Assembly: GCA_025331565.1 (NCBI GenBank)
Contig: JAFREQ010000069.1
Coordinates: 1,240,001-1,304,000 of the forward strand
From: Holacanthus passer
Taxonomy: Eukaryota > Chordata > Actinopteri > Pomacanthidae
DNA length: 64,000 bases
Reading direction: 5' to 3'
A program made the translations under genes and the position numbers. Of the stretch, positions 48,601-62,623 are shown in pieces; the stretch's first letter is position 1; each line of letters starts with the position of its first letter. The notes beneath the pieces were generated by a model. The model was given only the letters and a program-made list of their open reading frames with translations. It made no database searches and was not told where the DNA came from.

Positions 48601-51600
48601 CGCTCCTAGAATGTCTGCCCTGTGATTTTTGTGCCATAACCCTATCAAAATTGCCCAACCAAAAGAATGCCAAGTGTAGTCATGACATGACTGACATAAT
48701 CGCCTTCTTGCCTCATGCTCCTCAGTCATTAAGTTGAGGTCTTTTCCTCTCCTGCACACTGACAGGAGGCCAGTTTAGCTATTATAGTAAAAGAAGAAGT
48801 ACAGATGCATTAACTTAAATATATATAATAAAGCCTTGGAGGGTGGGAGTGGATGAACCCAGTAAAAGAATAACTGCCTACAAGGGACGCTCTGAGAAGT
48901 AAAAGCAAGTCTGTAACAAAGGCAGCTTGCTACTGTCTGGAGGAGGGTGGTGATGTCATCCATGTAGCGATGATCTCAAATGCTGCTGTGAAAAGGATAG
49001 GAGAGATGGACCAACCCATTGCTACCCCTTTCTCCAGCTGGTGCCAACCAGTTGAGAGCTCCTGGGTTGTGTAGCGGACATGGAAGTTGTTGTTTGCTAT
49101 TAGGCTCTGGATACGTGATGGTATATGGAAAAAGTTGACAAGTTGTATGCCAAGAGGGAACTGGTCTTTCACTCTGCCACCACTGAGAAAATATCTACCC
49201 CTTAACGTTTAGCATGCCTCTGAATTGATGTTGTAGGGGGTCTGGGTGCTAATGCAGCTCTCACTCGCTCTACCATCCGTCTGACTTCAGACCATTTGGG
49301 ATGAGTGGTGTCAAACTGCAAGGAGGGGTCAGGTGGGCAAGGTACATGCTGTAGTGATGGGAATGAGCTCTCCATTTGGCTGTCACTGAGCTGATCTTTG
49401 ATTAATTCCTCCAGCTAAAGTACGATGGTCTGTAGTGTCTAGGAATTCTTCTCCAGCAGGCCAAGGCCGTACCTGAAGGGAGAAGAAGCTCATGCTATCT
49501 TTCTCCCTGTAGCTTCTGCGTTTCCTGACTCTTTCAGCTCGTATCAGGTGTGTGAGTCTGACTTTGATCTGGTTCAAACAGGTTCTTTGAGCACTCCTTT
49601 TTATGGTCCATGGCTTTCCATTAAAAATCTGAATATAAAATCAATGACTCATTCTCTCAAATTCAAAGACCATGCTCTTGAATAAAGATAGGCCCCATAA
49701 CTGGACAATGTGCTCTTTGAAAACAGTTGTAAACTGATAACTGATAACAGCAATATTATAAAATACACTGGTGTTATCCTTTAACCTAACATTCCCACCC
49801 AAGCTAAGACCACACCAGAAACACAGGACAATTGGGATATCAGGAGAGGTGTAATGTTCTGCTCAAACACTGCTTCACTATGCGACATTTTCATTATTGT
49901 CATCATTGTCAAATTTACACCCGTCCTAAGTGTCCCTTTGGGAGCCAAAGCTCTGGTTTCCCAAAAACATCTTGATGCCACAATCCCCTTATCCTAAAGG
50001 ACTATTTACCCAGCCACTGATAGGACGGGGAAGGGGAAAAATAAATTTTTATGAGTGAAACAAGATGCTTTTGGGACAGCTGGGCTCAAATCAAAAAAGG
50101 TAGAAGGGTAAAGAGTGCTGTTGTACTTACATCCTGACTAACCTGTAATGACACCGTGTGGTAGCTGGCCGGGACACCCTCGTCCTCCTCGTCGTCACTG
50201 TGGGACCGTGATGGACGCTGGCTGGATGCCCGGCTGCCACCTCGCCTTGTGCCACCTCCACTCTCCTTCTCCCTTCCCCCTGCCTTCTTCCTCATACGAG
50301 ATTTGGAAGAATCGTACTTGTGGCTCTTCTTTTTGTCGTGGTTTCGGTAACCTGAGTAAATTATGAAAAAAAAACAAAGAAAAAAGAAAAAGATTTATTT
50401 ACTTTAAAAAAAATTATTTATTTTTTTTACATTTTTCTAGAACTTAAGAATCACAGAGCGTCTCTCTTGATGTTTACCTATGTTTTATGTGTTCTCAAAG
50501 ATGTGAAACTGAGTTGGAGTGTATTGATTGAAGAGAGAAAGCACTGCTGGCACCATGCATTTTCTTGAACTTTAAAACAGATCTAGCTTTTTTGCATATT
50601 TATGCCGATATTTTTTTTTCCAATCTCTACCACACATATTTATACACTGACATAGCTTTCTTCAGCAGAACAGGGGGGTACAACTCCTTGATCAGTGTGT
50701 AGTTTTTTATGTGCAAATTACCACCTTCAAAGTAGGTGAAACACCACCAGCATCATGTGTGACTGTAGGTTTTGTACACCATCTCCAGTCATCTCCTCAC
50801 ATAAGCTATCCAACTGCAACTTTAACCTTTAAAGCTTAATTCTTCAACAATGGCATTTTGGATTTGTGTTAAATGTTTAGCCTTATACTAAATGCTAAAA
50901 CTGCTAACCATGTAGCCTTGTTTTGTTGTGGTGTGTAATCCAGCCAAATCATTCTTGTGAGGACTAAAAATTGACACCAAATTGCAGCCAAATAATGGCT
51001 TACCATTTAGTAAGTACTTCAGTGTTTGTTTTAAGATGGTTCCCATGTGTTTTGGTCACTCATGGTCACAAGGTCCTCTAGCAACTGTGTGAATTGTGAT
51101 TATTCTTTCTTAGAAGCAATGGAAGAAACTGTGGGAGGTTGTTGGAAAATATTGCAAAACCTCTCCAGGAGGCAGTCGAGGTTGGGTCAACAAAGCATTG
51201 GAATTTCCTACAATCGACATTGTTTTCGTTTAACCATGACTGCAAGTTGTTTCCTAAAATCTAACTAAATGTGAGAAAGTAGTTTAGTTTGAAATTGTTA
51301 AAAAAAAGCAGTGATGGCAGATCAGAAATCCCTATAACCCTATATTTTTTTTAACAATCATGGAAGGCAATAATAAACAGTGTTGTGTTAGTTGGGAGGA
51401 CTTGTTGAATGGTAGTGGGGGAGGAGAAAGATGCTTCAACTGGGAATCAATGCCCTGCTGTCCATGGTTTTGATGTAAATGCATGACATTTAAGGAGAAT
51501 AAATGACAACAACATCAGGTATTTGTTATCCCATAACATATAGCTATTGTAGCATTAGCCAGTCCAGACATACCATGATCAACCTGCCTACCGTGACACT

Positions 51601-54600
51601 GCACCTTCCTTCTATACCTAACTTACGTTAACATGACAGGATTACTGCAAAAACCTGCGAAATGTGGCAGATCAAAGAATAAATCAGACTTCATTTTTAG
51701 ACTGACTGAAGGACTGACAAAGACTCAGTAAAAGACAAGTAACAAACATCAAACAAAATGTGTTCAACACACCCCATTTTTACTGGCATGCAGCTGTTGC
51801 AACGCCCCTGTGTTAAGTGGTATGGTCTATTATCATGCCAAAAAAGCTCGTCATGAACTAATTACAGCCAAGACGGCCTGATCCTCAAAACAACCACGAA
51901 GCTATTTGCCATTTTCAAAACTTTCCATTTATCTGGAAACCACCTTCAACAAAAAGATGTGAAGTCAGACCACAAAAGCTCTATAGACTAATAGCAGGTT
52001 TTGCACTTTTTATTAGTATCTCATACATATTAGCCATTCTCAGGCCAGTGCTTTGATCGACCCATTGCTTTTGTTTGTCTGTGTAAAGCTCTGTTGACAG
52101 CATGTATCCAATGGTCTAAAGCACTCAGAGAAATGAATAGGCCATCAGCTATGCCAAAGCACAAGTGTACCACTGCCATTTCTCAATTTTAATCCCAGCC
52201 TTACTGTAGATCACAAACAGCACAAGGAGAGATAAATGGAAAAAGGGGAGGTTTCAAGGTGAGATGCCAAGGAGTATCAAGTGCAAAGAGAGGAAGAAGA
52301 AGAGCAAGAAGAATGTAGGGCAGGACACTGAGGTGGAAAAATGGAGGACAAAGAACAAAGCAAGGAAGGCAGCCCTGAATGCAGGCGCAGGGTTGCTATT
52401 AAAGAAACGTCAGGTTGTTTGATATGTCTGATTTGTCTTGGAGCTTCTCTGTCACCCTGGAGTTTACAGGTTAAGTAGGTATCAATTCACTCTGGTTTTA
52501 ATCAAAAGACCATGCTGCTACTAACATTCAGTTCATAGAACAGTCTTTCTCAAATAGTTGTCTGGCTCAGAATAACCAGTGCAAACCAGAGCAAATATAG
52601 AAAATACTATTTTAAGGATGACAGAGAGAATGACAGATTTTTGTAATATTTGGTTAGAATACTTTTGTCAAAACAGTTAAATACCTTTTCCCAAGGTGGT
52701 TTAAATCAAGTGTTTATGCATGCATGAAAAATAATAGTTAAAACATAAAAAGATGCTTTGAGTTGCAACTACGCATGTTTCACAGATCACAAATCTTCGT
52801 AATGTAAACCTTTGAAAGACTGCATGTCTAGTGAATAAGAGCAAAAAGTACCTGCCAAAAGTATTTTTTGTTACACTCCACAGCTATTTGTATTCATCTT
52901 TGAGTAATCTCATGTAATCTTTTTAGTCAAATATATTTTCACTTCATCTTAGTCTCTTAAGTACCTCGTAAATTTAGTCTTTTAAATAGCTCCTATGAAA
53001 CTTAAAATGCATTTTAATCTCTCACCTCCATTGAGGCTGGCCTCCACAAACACTCGTATAGCTCTAACACACAGTTCAAAGTTGTCAGGGGTGACGTGGG
53101 CAGCATCACGGACAATGAAAGAGAGTGTTTCCACACACTTCATGAGTGATTTGGTGTCATGCTGGCCCAGATCCTGACCCAGTGTCAGATTGTACTGGTT
53201 GATGAGTGGGTGATTCAGCTGAGCTTTGGAGCTGACTGGCAGGGTCTTACTCGTCTCCAGGTCATCTTTCCCAACCTGGAAATAATTGAAATCACGGGAG
53301 TGAAAATACGCATCAGAATTTGACACACATCAGTGCAATTTTTGTATATAATAAAATAAAATAAGAAATTAGACATAAGAGGATTTTTTAACAATTTACC
53401 CTCAATTCATGTGACCACTTATTGACTTCAACTCTATTTTCAAAAGTTTAATTTTCAAAAATTTCAAATTAAATTTATTCCTAATGTTAGAGTAACAAAT
53501 TGGTTTACAGGTGATATCAAGCACATATGACTGAAGATGTGTGACTTATGGACATATGTGCATACACAATCACTGCTCATTATGAAGATATTCTTTGTGA
53601 CGTGAGGATAGATAAGATAGGATAGTGTGTGTGCATTTGTGCTGACCACGAGCCATCCACTGCTTGATACATCCACATCTGTTGTGGAGCGAGGGATCCT
53701 GGTCTTGCTGTGATCAGTGTAGACCTCTGAGTCAGACGTATACCCACGGTCTACACTCACTTCACTGGGATGATGAGGTGACAGCTCGCTATCTGACTGG
53801 GCTCCTGGGTACGCAAAGGAGACAAAAATACATTTTTATTCATTTTCATGCTTTGCCATTGTTTACATGCCCGACTGTTCGTGTAACTAGGGCTGTATCA
53901 TCATTGAATAACAGAATTTGGATGAAAATTTTCAGAAAACTTATGGCCCCACATATTAATATCAAGAACTCATCACCATCATTTTCTCACTTCTGAGATC
54001 TCTGCTGCTGAGAATTTTCATCTACAGCAGGTACATGGAATTTGGTTTATGTTACTTTATGACAGTCTTTCAAAAAATGTGTTTTTTTTCAACTGTTCAA
54101 TGACATTCTTTGCAGCCTTTATTATCTTCCCTAAGTGCTAGTGCTAGTAGTACAAGACTTCACATTGTATAAGCAACCCTAAATTTAAAGCAGAAATACT
54201 GAACCTGTGTCATTTTCAGTAGTGGTGGAGGAGAGCTGAAAAGAGGCAGGAGGTTTCAGTCCGGCTCCGATGCACTCCAGCAGGGAGAAGAGCGTGTACC
54301 AGTCATCTGTACAGTGGATGTTGGCTGCATTAGTTTTCAGCAGCTCATGAAGGCCATAAGCCACCTCCCTGCTGACCCGGGACAAGACTTGAGGTTTCAT
54401 CATCAGCAGGAGACGCAGGGACAGGAGAACCTATGGGTGCACAGGGAAAGAAAAGATCAGGGCAGTAAAAGTATGGTGTAGCTTTGATTAATTCAGTGGT
54501 TCCCAAACCTTTTTCTGCAGGGCCCCCCTTTGGAAGAAAAAAACACATCACTTTTTAGTGTGGAAGTCTTAAAAGTGACTCTGCAGCATCTTCTAATTTT

Positions 54601-57600
54601 ATTTATTTCATTGCTTTCAATAGATTTTTCCAAAATTGCCTCTCTGCACAGAAATGGTAAGTTACCAACTCTCTGGGAATAAACAAAAACCTGCACATAG
54701 AGATATGCATATTGTCTTGTCTTTGTTTTGCCAGTTGTGAGGGTTGGTTTACATTCATCGTCTGCTTATGTTTACCTGGAGGTCCTGTCACAAACCTCTC
54801 CATGCTTTGCTGGCGTGCACTGCAGCGTGCATCATTTGTTCACATCTAGCCTTGCCCAGCAGGGTTGCCAGGTCTGCGTTTTCCTGCGGAATTGGGCTAC
54901 TTTTGAAGTGTTGCTGCGGGCTGATTTTTTTTAAATTTTTTTTTTTTTTGTCCGCTGGTTAGTTAAACCTCTTTTGCATGCAAACTACATTAATAATATC
55001 TCTAAATACACATCCATAATTGAAATATTATTATTTATTACGACCTAAATAGCACATATGTATACATACAGGCAGACCTGACTTCCCCGTCGCTGCGCCA
55101 CCGCCGTGCTTGTGTAAATAATTTGTACATTCTTCTTTCTTCAAGTCTATCTTCATTGAGATAAATTTTAACAAAATAATGTACTAAAACACATTTAAAA
55201 AGGCAAAAGTACCAGGGTAGCCTTCAGTTATGGCGCCATGACATAATCAGGAGGATATACCTTTTCGGTTGACTTTGATCTTCTGTTCAGTGATTAATGG
55301 TTCCTGTTTGTGCATAAGTTCTGTTGGTGGCTGGTTCCACAAAACCTGTGTGCTTGGTCTGTTCTCCTGGTCTACTTATATTTTTCTGAAGTAGTGAATA
55401 ATCTACTTTCCACATCAACTGGGCTAGTAGTAGTATAAATTAGTGTGGAGAATTTTTTTGTCACGAAAGTTCCTCTCCTGGTATTGATTAAACGCCTAAA
55501 AACTCAACTCTATTCATTAAAATTAAAAATTACAAAATTACAAATCCATTCATGCCTTAAAATTGGTTAAATATAACTCCACACCTTTGCTTCATGACAC
55601 ATGAATATGCAAATAGTCCTCGCCTCTATCTCTATCCGCCCCTCCCCTGCTCACCTGCAACTCAAGCACAAGATAATTAAGAGAATTCTTTATTGATCCC
55701 CCAGAGGGGAAATTCGGGAAATCGGCTCACCTTCAACTCTGCTCATCAAACACACAAACCTGCTTGTTTTCTATTTTGCTATCTCAGCCAATATCTTGCT
55801 ACAGCATTTGTGTCCAGCTATGTCAGTGTGTGTGTGTGAGCTTGGTATACCTGAGAGCTAATGTCTTCTCGTCGCAGTAAGCGGATTGCAAGTCGAAGGA
55901 GTCCCACCACAGCTCTCTCCACCAGGAAGCAGCTCTCATTAGCGTGGATGCAAAGGTGGTAGAGGTGGTCACGCATTGTCTGCCACACACAAGACACACG
56001 GTCTCTACAAACACAAACAGAGAAAGAGATGTTCGCTGTGTTAAAAATGACTAAGGCAACACAAATGACTTTGCTGTGAAGGCATAATTGACAGATTCTC
56101 CTTCCTACCGGTTCTCCAGAACTATACGCAGCAACATCTCCAAGCAAAAGGCAGCATCCTCTTCATCATAAGTCTCTTCATCTGGGGTGACAGATGTCAG
56201 AGCCTGAGGAGGAGAATCTAGTTTATTTTTGTTTCACAATAATGAACTATATAATGTAAAAGTGTTTATCAGAAAAAATAACCTTCATTAGCTCCTGTAG
56301 AGACTCCAGCTGTAGGAATTTACTTTCTGTGATCAGCTTTTCTGGGTCACATTGCTAGAAAGAGAGAAATATAAAACCGATCACTGTCACTGTTGGTGAC
56401 ACATTTTATACAATGAAAACTACAGATTTTAAAAAGTCATATTTAAGCTTGAAACAGACATTTAGGAGCAATAGAAAATAGGACTAATGAACCAACTGAT
56501 GTAGGTTTTAAAACTACATTTCTTTTTAAACTCGCTTTTTAGCAGAATTTGGATACTGAGATAAGACAATGTATTGTATAAATAGTAGAGTCGTTAAAAT
56601 AACACGAATAAGCCTTCACTAACCATGCTTTTATGTGCATGAGAGAAAAGAAAAATAGAAAAATATATGCTTGATAAAAGCTTCCTTTCTGTAAAGGAAG
56701 TTTCCTCTAAAGGAAACTAACTGTAGTCGTCATTCTGTCTATTATATTTCTTTCTTCCATAAATGATGTATTTCCAATCATGAGTTGAGAGTATTTCAGG
56801 TTTTAGACAGAGGCTTTGAAACAACAGATGGAGAGATTAATAGTGAAGAAAATGATAGGAACCTGGTTACACTACAAACACTTCTTTCAATCTGCATTAT
56901 TCACAGAGTGATCATGGAGCAAGCATCATAACACAGTTGGTGTTATGATGTGACGTGAAATGAGACCTCTAATAACTATTTATGTCATTTTAATACTTTT
57001 TACTATAAAATGTTTGTAATGTAAAATCTTTATTTCAAAAATTGGTATGATGTGATATAACAGATAAATGATTTATTATATATCATAACTTCACCTTTAT
57101 GCAGAGGACGGCAGCCTGCTTGGCCTCCTGGTTTTCTGTGGACGGTCCTCTGAGTCCTGACTGCTCTGCACCACTCAATGTCAACCAGTTGACAAAACTC
57201 AACACTGCTGACTCACCACTGATGTGCAACAGAGAAGGAAAATTTAAGTTTTACTTGCGGCCCTCTTGGACACAATTCTTAAGCTGGTCTCTTCTTTAGG
57301 AATTAAAGAGTACTTCAGAGTATATCAGCAGATGTTAGATGAGATTTGTGCATACCGATTTGAAGGTGTTTCCTCTCTTTGAAGAGAAATTTTCCCATTT
57401 GGCTCCACAAAATCCTCCACCTGAGGCAACAAGCACAGTGTTTGGGTACTGAACTGCAGGTGGCAGCAGAACATGTAAAATGCAGTCTCTTTCTGTCATA
57501 CAGAAATGACTTCCCACAGACTGTATCTGCAGTCTTACCACAAAGCAGATATTATCCAATCACTGACAGAATAGAAAAGTGTTTAAAGTTTAGAATTGGA

Positions 57601-60600
57601 GTGCTGACCTCGACCATGGCTTTAGGCAGGAGCTCAGCTCTGAACAGCTGCAGCATAGAGTCCATTATGTTCTTCCAGCCCTCCCTCAGGATGTTGCCGT
57701 GCCGATGGGCGAGGTCAAACACTGTCTTGGCTGCGGTTTGTGCCTTACTGTTGCTGCCAAACACTGTAGGAAGATTTTCCACAGACTGCAGGGACAGAGG
57801 ACACACCAACACGAAGTCAACAGACATTTTTACACAGTTACTGTTTGCACAAGTCTTTACTAATACGATTCTAGCTGTCCCAGGAGAGGAATTTGTCAAT
57901 TTTGTTGATGTAGACTGCATTTCAACAGTGGCACTAGCCTTCTACTAAGACAACATATCAGCCATATAACGGGAGGATGTCACCATTATCCAATTTCAAA
58001 AATATACACTCAATTTATAGTCAAATCAATTAATTATTCTAACCTTGTGCAGTAAACAATGTTTACTAATGTGTCTTTTTGTAGCTTAGGATAGTATCCT
58101 GTCTTTTAGTTTATGGGAATAATAACATTTTACTGCAATATGTTCAGATGTGAAAAACATCAGCTTTAACTACAAACTGAAGTTTGCCATTCACACCTAA
58201 GTAAAACGCATGCTGTGGACTTCTTTTGAAAGGGCCTCACCTCACTGCTCAGAGTGGTAAATTTGCAGAGGGAGATGATCAAGTTGTCGAAAACATCGCT
58301 GAAGCCATAGTGAGCTGCAATCATTGCACATTTCCTGCAAAGACAAACACATCAAATGACTATACACCTTAAAACACATGGTCAAAGGGGTGCATACAAA
58401 CACACCTAAAGGAACAAAACAACAATATCACCAGTTGAAAACACCAACATACACAGTATTAGGAGAGTGAAAAATGAAGAGAAAGAAAAGATGAAAAAAG
58501 AAAAACAAAAAGAAAGCTTAATGCAAATTGCATTAGGAAGTTTGTTTTAAGCTGTGTGGCTGTACATCTTTGTTCAAAATGTCTCCCTGTTTCACCACCT
58601 TAGCTGCTGACTATTTGGAAATTGTGTACCTGAAGCCAGTGATGGCCTTCTGGATGATGTTGTCGTCCAGGCTCTTGTCAAAGACGTAGGAGAGGGCAGC
58701 AATGGTGGGACCCCAGGTCATAGTAAACAAGTCATGGTCATAGCTGCCAGGTGGCAGGTGGAGGAAAACACCCTCAGGAGTGGCACCACGGTGTAGCAAT
58801 ACACTCCAGACATAGTTTTCTTTCACCAACCCAGTCTGCTCATCTGGCATCACAATCTCCTCATTCCTACAGAGGAAAAACATCTCAGCTCGAACACAAG
58901 CTCACTAATGTCAGCTTATGAATTAAAGCTCTAGAAAAAGCCACCCAGTTACATTTTGCCAAATCTTATGAATGGATTATTTTATGGATTGATACTACTG
59001 CTGATGTGGCACCTGTGACACCAATATCAAAGCAATAATTTTTTTGGATGCCTTACACTGAAGAATATAAAAATGTTTTTTCTACAACCAACTTTTTTCC
59101 ATGTCACTTTGATTTTTTTAATTTAAGAAGCCAAAGGTCTATAATGTTTAATAATGTCTAAACACAAGCAACCATAAAAGGAAAGATCTAAAATTGGGGA
59201 ACAATCTGATCATAGAATAAATAAACAATATGTATCTGTAAAACTATGCTAATCCATTAATCATTTAAGTCATTTATTTAGAAAAACTGCCCAGAATTCT
59301 CCAGTTCCAGTTTCTCCAATATGAGGTTGCTACTTTCCTCTTGATCAGAAATTGAATATCCTTGGACTTGGACTGTTTTGGACAAAAAAAAAAGTCTAAA
59401 AAGTCAGAAAGTGTCATGGGCATATTTGACTATTTTCTGACATTTTATAGGCTAAACTAGCAATTGGTTATCTAAATTGAGTATTTTTAGATTGTAGATT
59501 TATCTCTTACAGGTAATATTTCTCCGCTGGCTAGATGCTAGCTAATGAAAGTCAGGTGAGTGCTGCAGTGCCATGGCAGCTTACTTGATAGCAGCGTAGA
59601 TATCCTCCAACATGTCCTGGTCAAAGTCTCTGTTTCCATTTACTCCCTTCAGATTTTTCTTGAATTGCTGTTTAAGGGAAAAAAAACAGTGGAGTTAGCT
59701 GTGAAATAATCAACCTTTGTTTCCTGGCTGCAACACCTCATATGCTTCGGGGAGAAAAATAGACTGCCATTTCTTCTCCATCAACATGTCAGTCAAAGCA
59801 TCTCAACACGGGAGCTTAGCTCAGACACACAAGCCTCTGGCATTCAGTGCTTCATTAACTGTGCATCCAACCAACAATTAAAAGAGCTTGTGTGGAAACA
59901 CACTCGTTATGTGTTACTTAATACGCTTTAGTTGCACTATTAGGAAAACAGGGATTAAAGCCAAGAGCCTCCTATAAATAAACATTACCACGCTGCGATG
60001 ACTGACAGCCTCAAGGCTCGGCTTTGTGCCACAACTAGGCAGGGTTTGTCCTACTGGCAGGTAAGAAGAGGGGAAACAGGAGCTTCTCTGCAGGGACGCA
60101 TAGAAAAATAAACACCGGCAGAGAGAGAAAGCAGAAAGCTTCAGAGGATCAGGCCTCTATTTGTCATGATCATATCAGTGACACTCACTGTCTCACTCTC
60201 ACACATATAGTCACTCACTGTCAGAGAGCAGTTCTTGCAGCTGCCACTGGTAACGATAGCTAACACACAAGCTGCCGAATCGAGCAGCATGCTGTGTTTT
60301 ATTGGCAAAATGAACATTATACCACTGACCTTACCTGTACCTCCCTAAAAACATGTCATCACATAGTCAAATACTTGAGTATAGGATTTGATTTATACCC
60401 AGTGATGCTGGGCATAGTTTTCCCATTTCAAAAATAACCTCACTGCCAACACATGCTGTGGTGAATACTACACATTGCAAGCTGCTAAGTAACTAAAGTG
60501 CTAGGCGCCACTTTTATTGGCCCTCTCCAAACTATTGTGTGGAAGCCTCGCCTGTTGTCTGAGTCTGGAGGTCAACGAGTCTTCTTCATACAACCGCAAC

Positions 60601-62543
60601 TGACCTTTTGGGAATGTATAGAGATAATTTAAACACCATACAACAACAGCTGTATAACGCGGTATGACTCGACTCAAGAAAGATCAATCCTACAAAGCAT
60701 GTGTACATAAAAGAGAGTGGGAGAGAAAGAAAGAGAAAGCAAGTGCTTCCTATTGTTTGTCAGTGAGAGTGGCCCACCCACAACCCTTCACAAGTTGCCC
60801 CACAGACACTGTTTTTTCTGTCTTTGATTGACAGCATATGAAGACTAAACAGAGACAGAGATGGCAGATGAAGAGAGAAAGAGAGAGAGCCACACATATT
60901 CACACACAGACACAGACACACACACCACCTCCTCCCCCACCTCCCTGCCGCCTGTTTAGGATGGGTTCACCTTTCAGACGGACCACCACTGGCTACAGCT
61001 GTTGGCTGTGGGCTTTCTGAGCCGCCAAGCTACAGCAGTGCAAATGCTAGCACTCAGAGAGGAATGTCATACCATCAGACACAAATAGTGGCATGGCCCA
61101 GTGTGAGAAAAAAAAGATATATGAATACATTTCAGCTTGTTTGTTCAAACCCTAACCCTATGTGTCCCTCAAAGGGACATTATTTTTACCATGTTTACAG
61201 ATGTGCATCTTAGTGTCATACAAGCTTTAATTCTGCTACAGCTTTGATAGGAAAAAAACTCTAGCTGGACAGAACTATCTGTCTGGAGTGACAAATGCAT
61301 TATGATACCTAGGCATAACTCGCAAACAGACTATGGTGACGTTGACTCTGGCCAGCAGTTTATAGATCTATCTATGTCACACCAGAGGTATTTCTAGTTT
61401 AATTACTTTGCATTGTTCAGACTGTATTTCTCATTACTTAACGGAATAAGCATGTTGGTAGTGACCTTTTGCTGGTCCTTCACTACCACCAAATTCTAAG
61501 ATCTCTGTGCTTTCATCCTGGTTTTGCAGGACAAAGAGATAGAAATGGTCAACTTTTATTGGCTAAAGGACAAGAAATACAAAAGTATTCTTTACCCAAA
61601 TCTCACGTACACACACGCACACACACACACTCTCTCACTTCTACCATGGTTTTGCAAGAAGCACCTCTAAAAGTTGGGCTGCAACAAAATACAATGGAGG
61701 TGAATGACATTTAATTTGTGTGGCTCAAAGCACTGAAAAATGGCATCTGAAATACTCACCACCAATGTCTCTTTCCAGAGGCAATGTCATGATTACTTAC
61801 AAAGAACTAGTGTCAGAAGTTTTCATTTGGACTGCTTATTCAGTAGAAAGGCATTCTATAGAAAACTGTGTGTATGTATGAAAGAGTGAGAGATCACTCA
61901 CCTCTACAGTCATGGGGATGTTCTGCTTGCGGACATTGTGGTTATGCTGGTCAGTGTTCAGCATTATGACAGCATAGGCCAAGGCAAAGCCTGCATCGTT
62001 GGTCATAAAAGGAGAGCCGTTCACCTTCTACAAAGACAGACAAACAGCACACACAATATAAAAAACAATATACAGACATCGTTTGACCAAACACCAAATC
62101 AGAGGACTGTTGTACTTTATATTACATAAGAATAGATAACCTTGTTTCTAGACTGAATCTCACCTCACACATCCTGCTGATAATACAGTGACCCCCTAGA
62201 GTGGAAAACTCATTTACAGTGTCATTGACTAATATTACTCATCAACTCTTTCAAGGCCACTATTTGTGTGTGTGGTCAGTCTAAGAAAAGGACATTACTA
62301 GGAATAGTTTCCAGGTCACATGGCTCCTCCTGCTATTTTGAGAAGACAAATATTCCCCCCTGTGGAGTTTGTCCTTTGCCCACCATTGTGTGTATGTGTC
62401 TGTGTTAACACTTATGTCATCCTACAACAATAATCTGGAGGGTTAATCATGTAATCAGGTAATTGTGTTCCGGATTGGCTTTCCAGGATGGACCTGGGAG
62501 AAAAAGTTGTATGTATGTATGTGTGTATGTATGTGTGTATGTA

Positions 62544-62623
<80 letters not shown>

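Noticed and set aside
57379..57948. 189-codon plus-strand frame
   Set aside because: It overlaps two gbf1 exons on the opposite strand, so it is a shadow frame.
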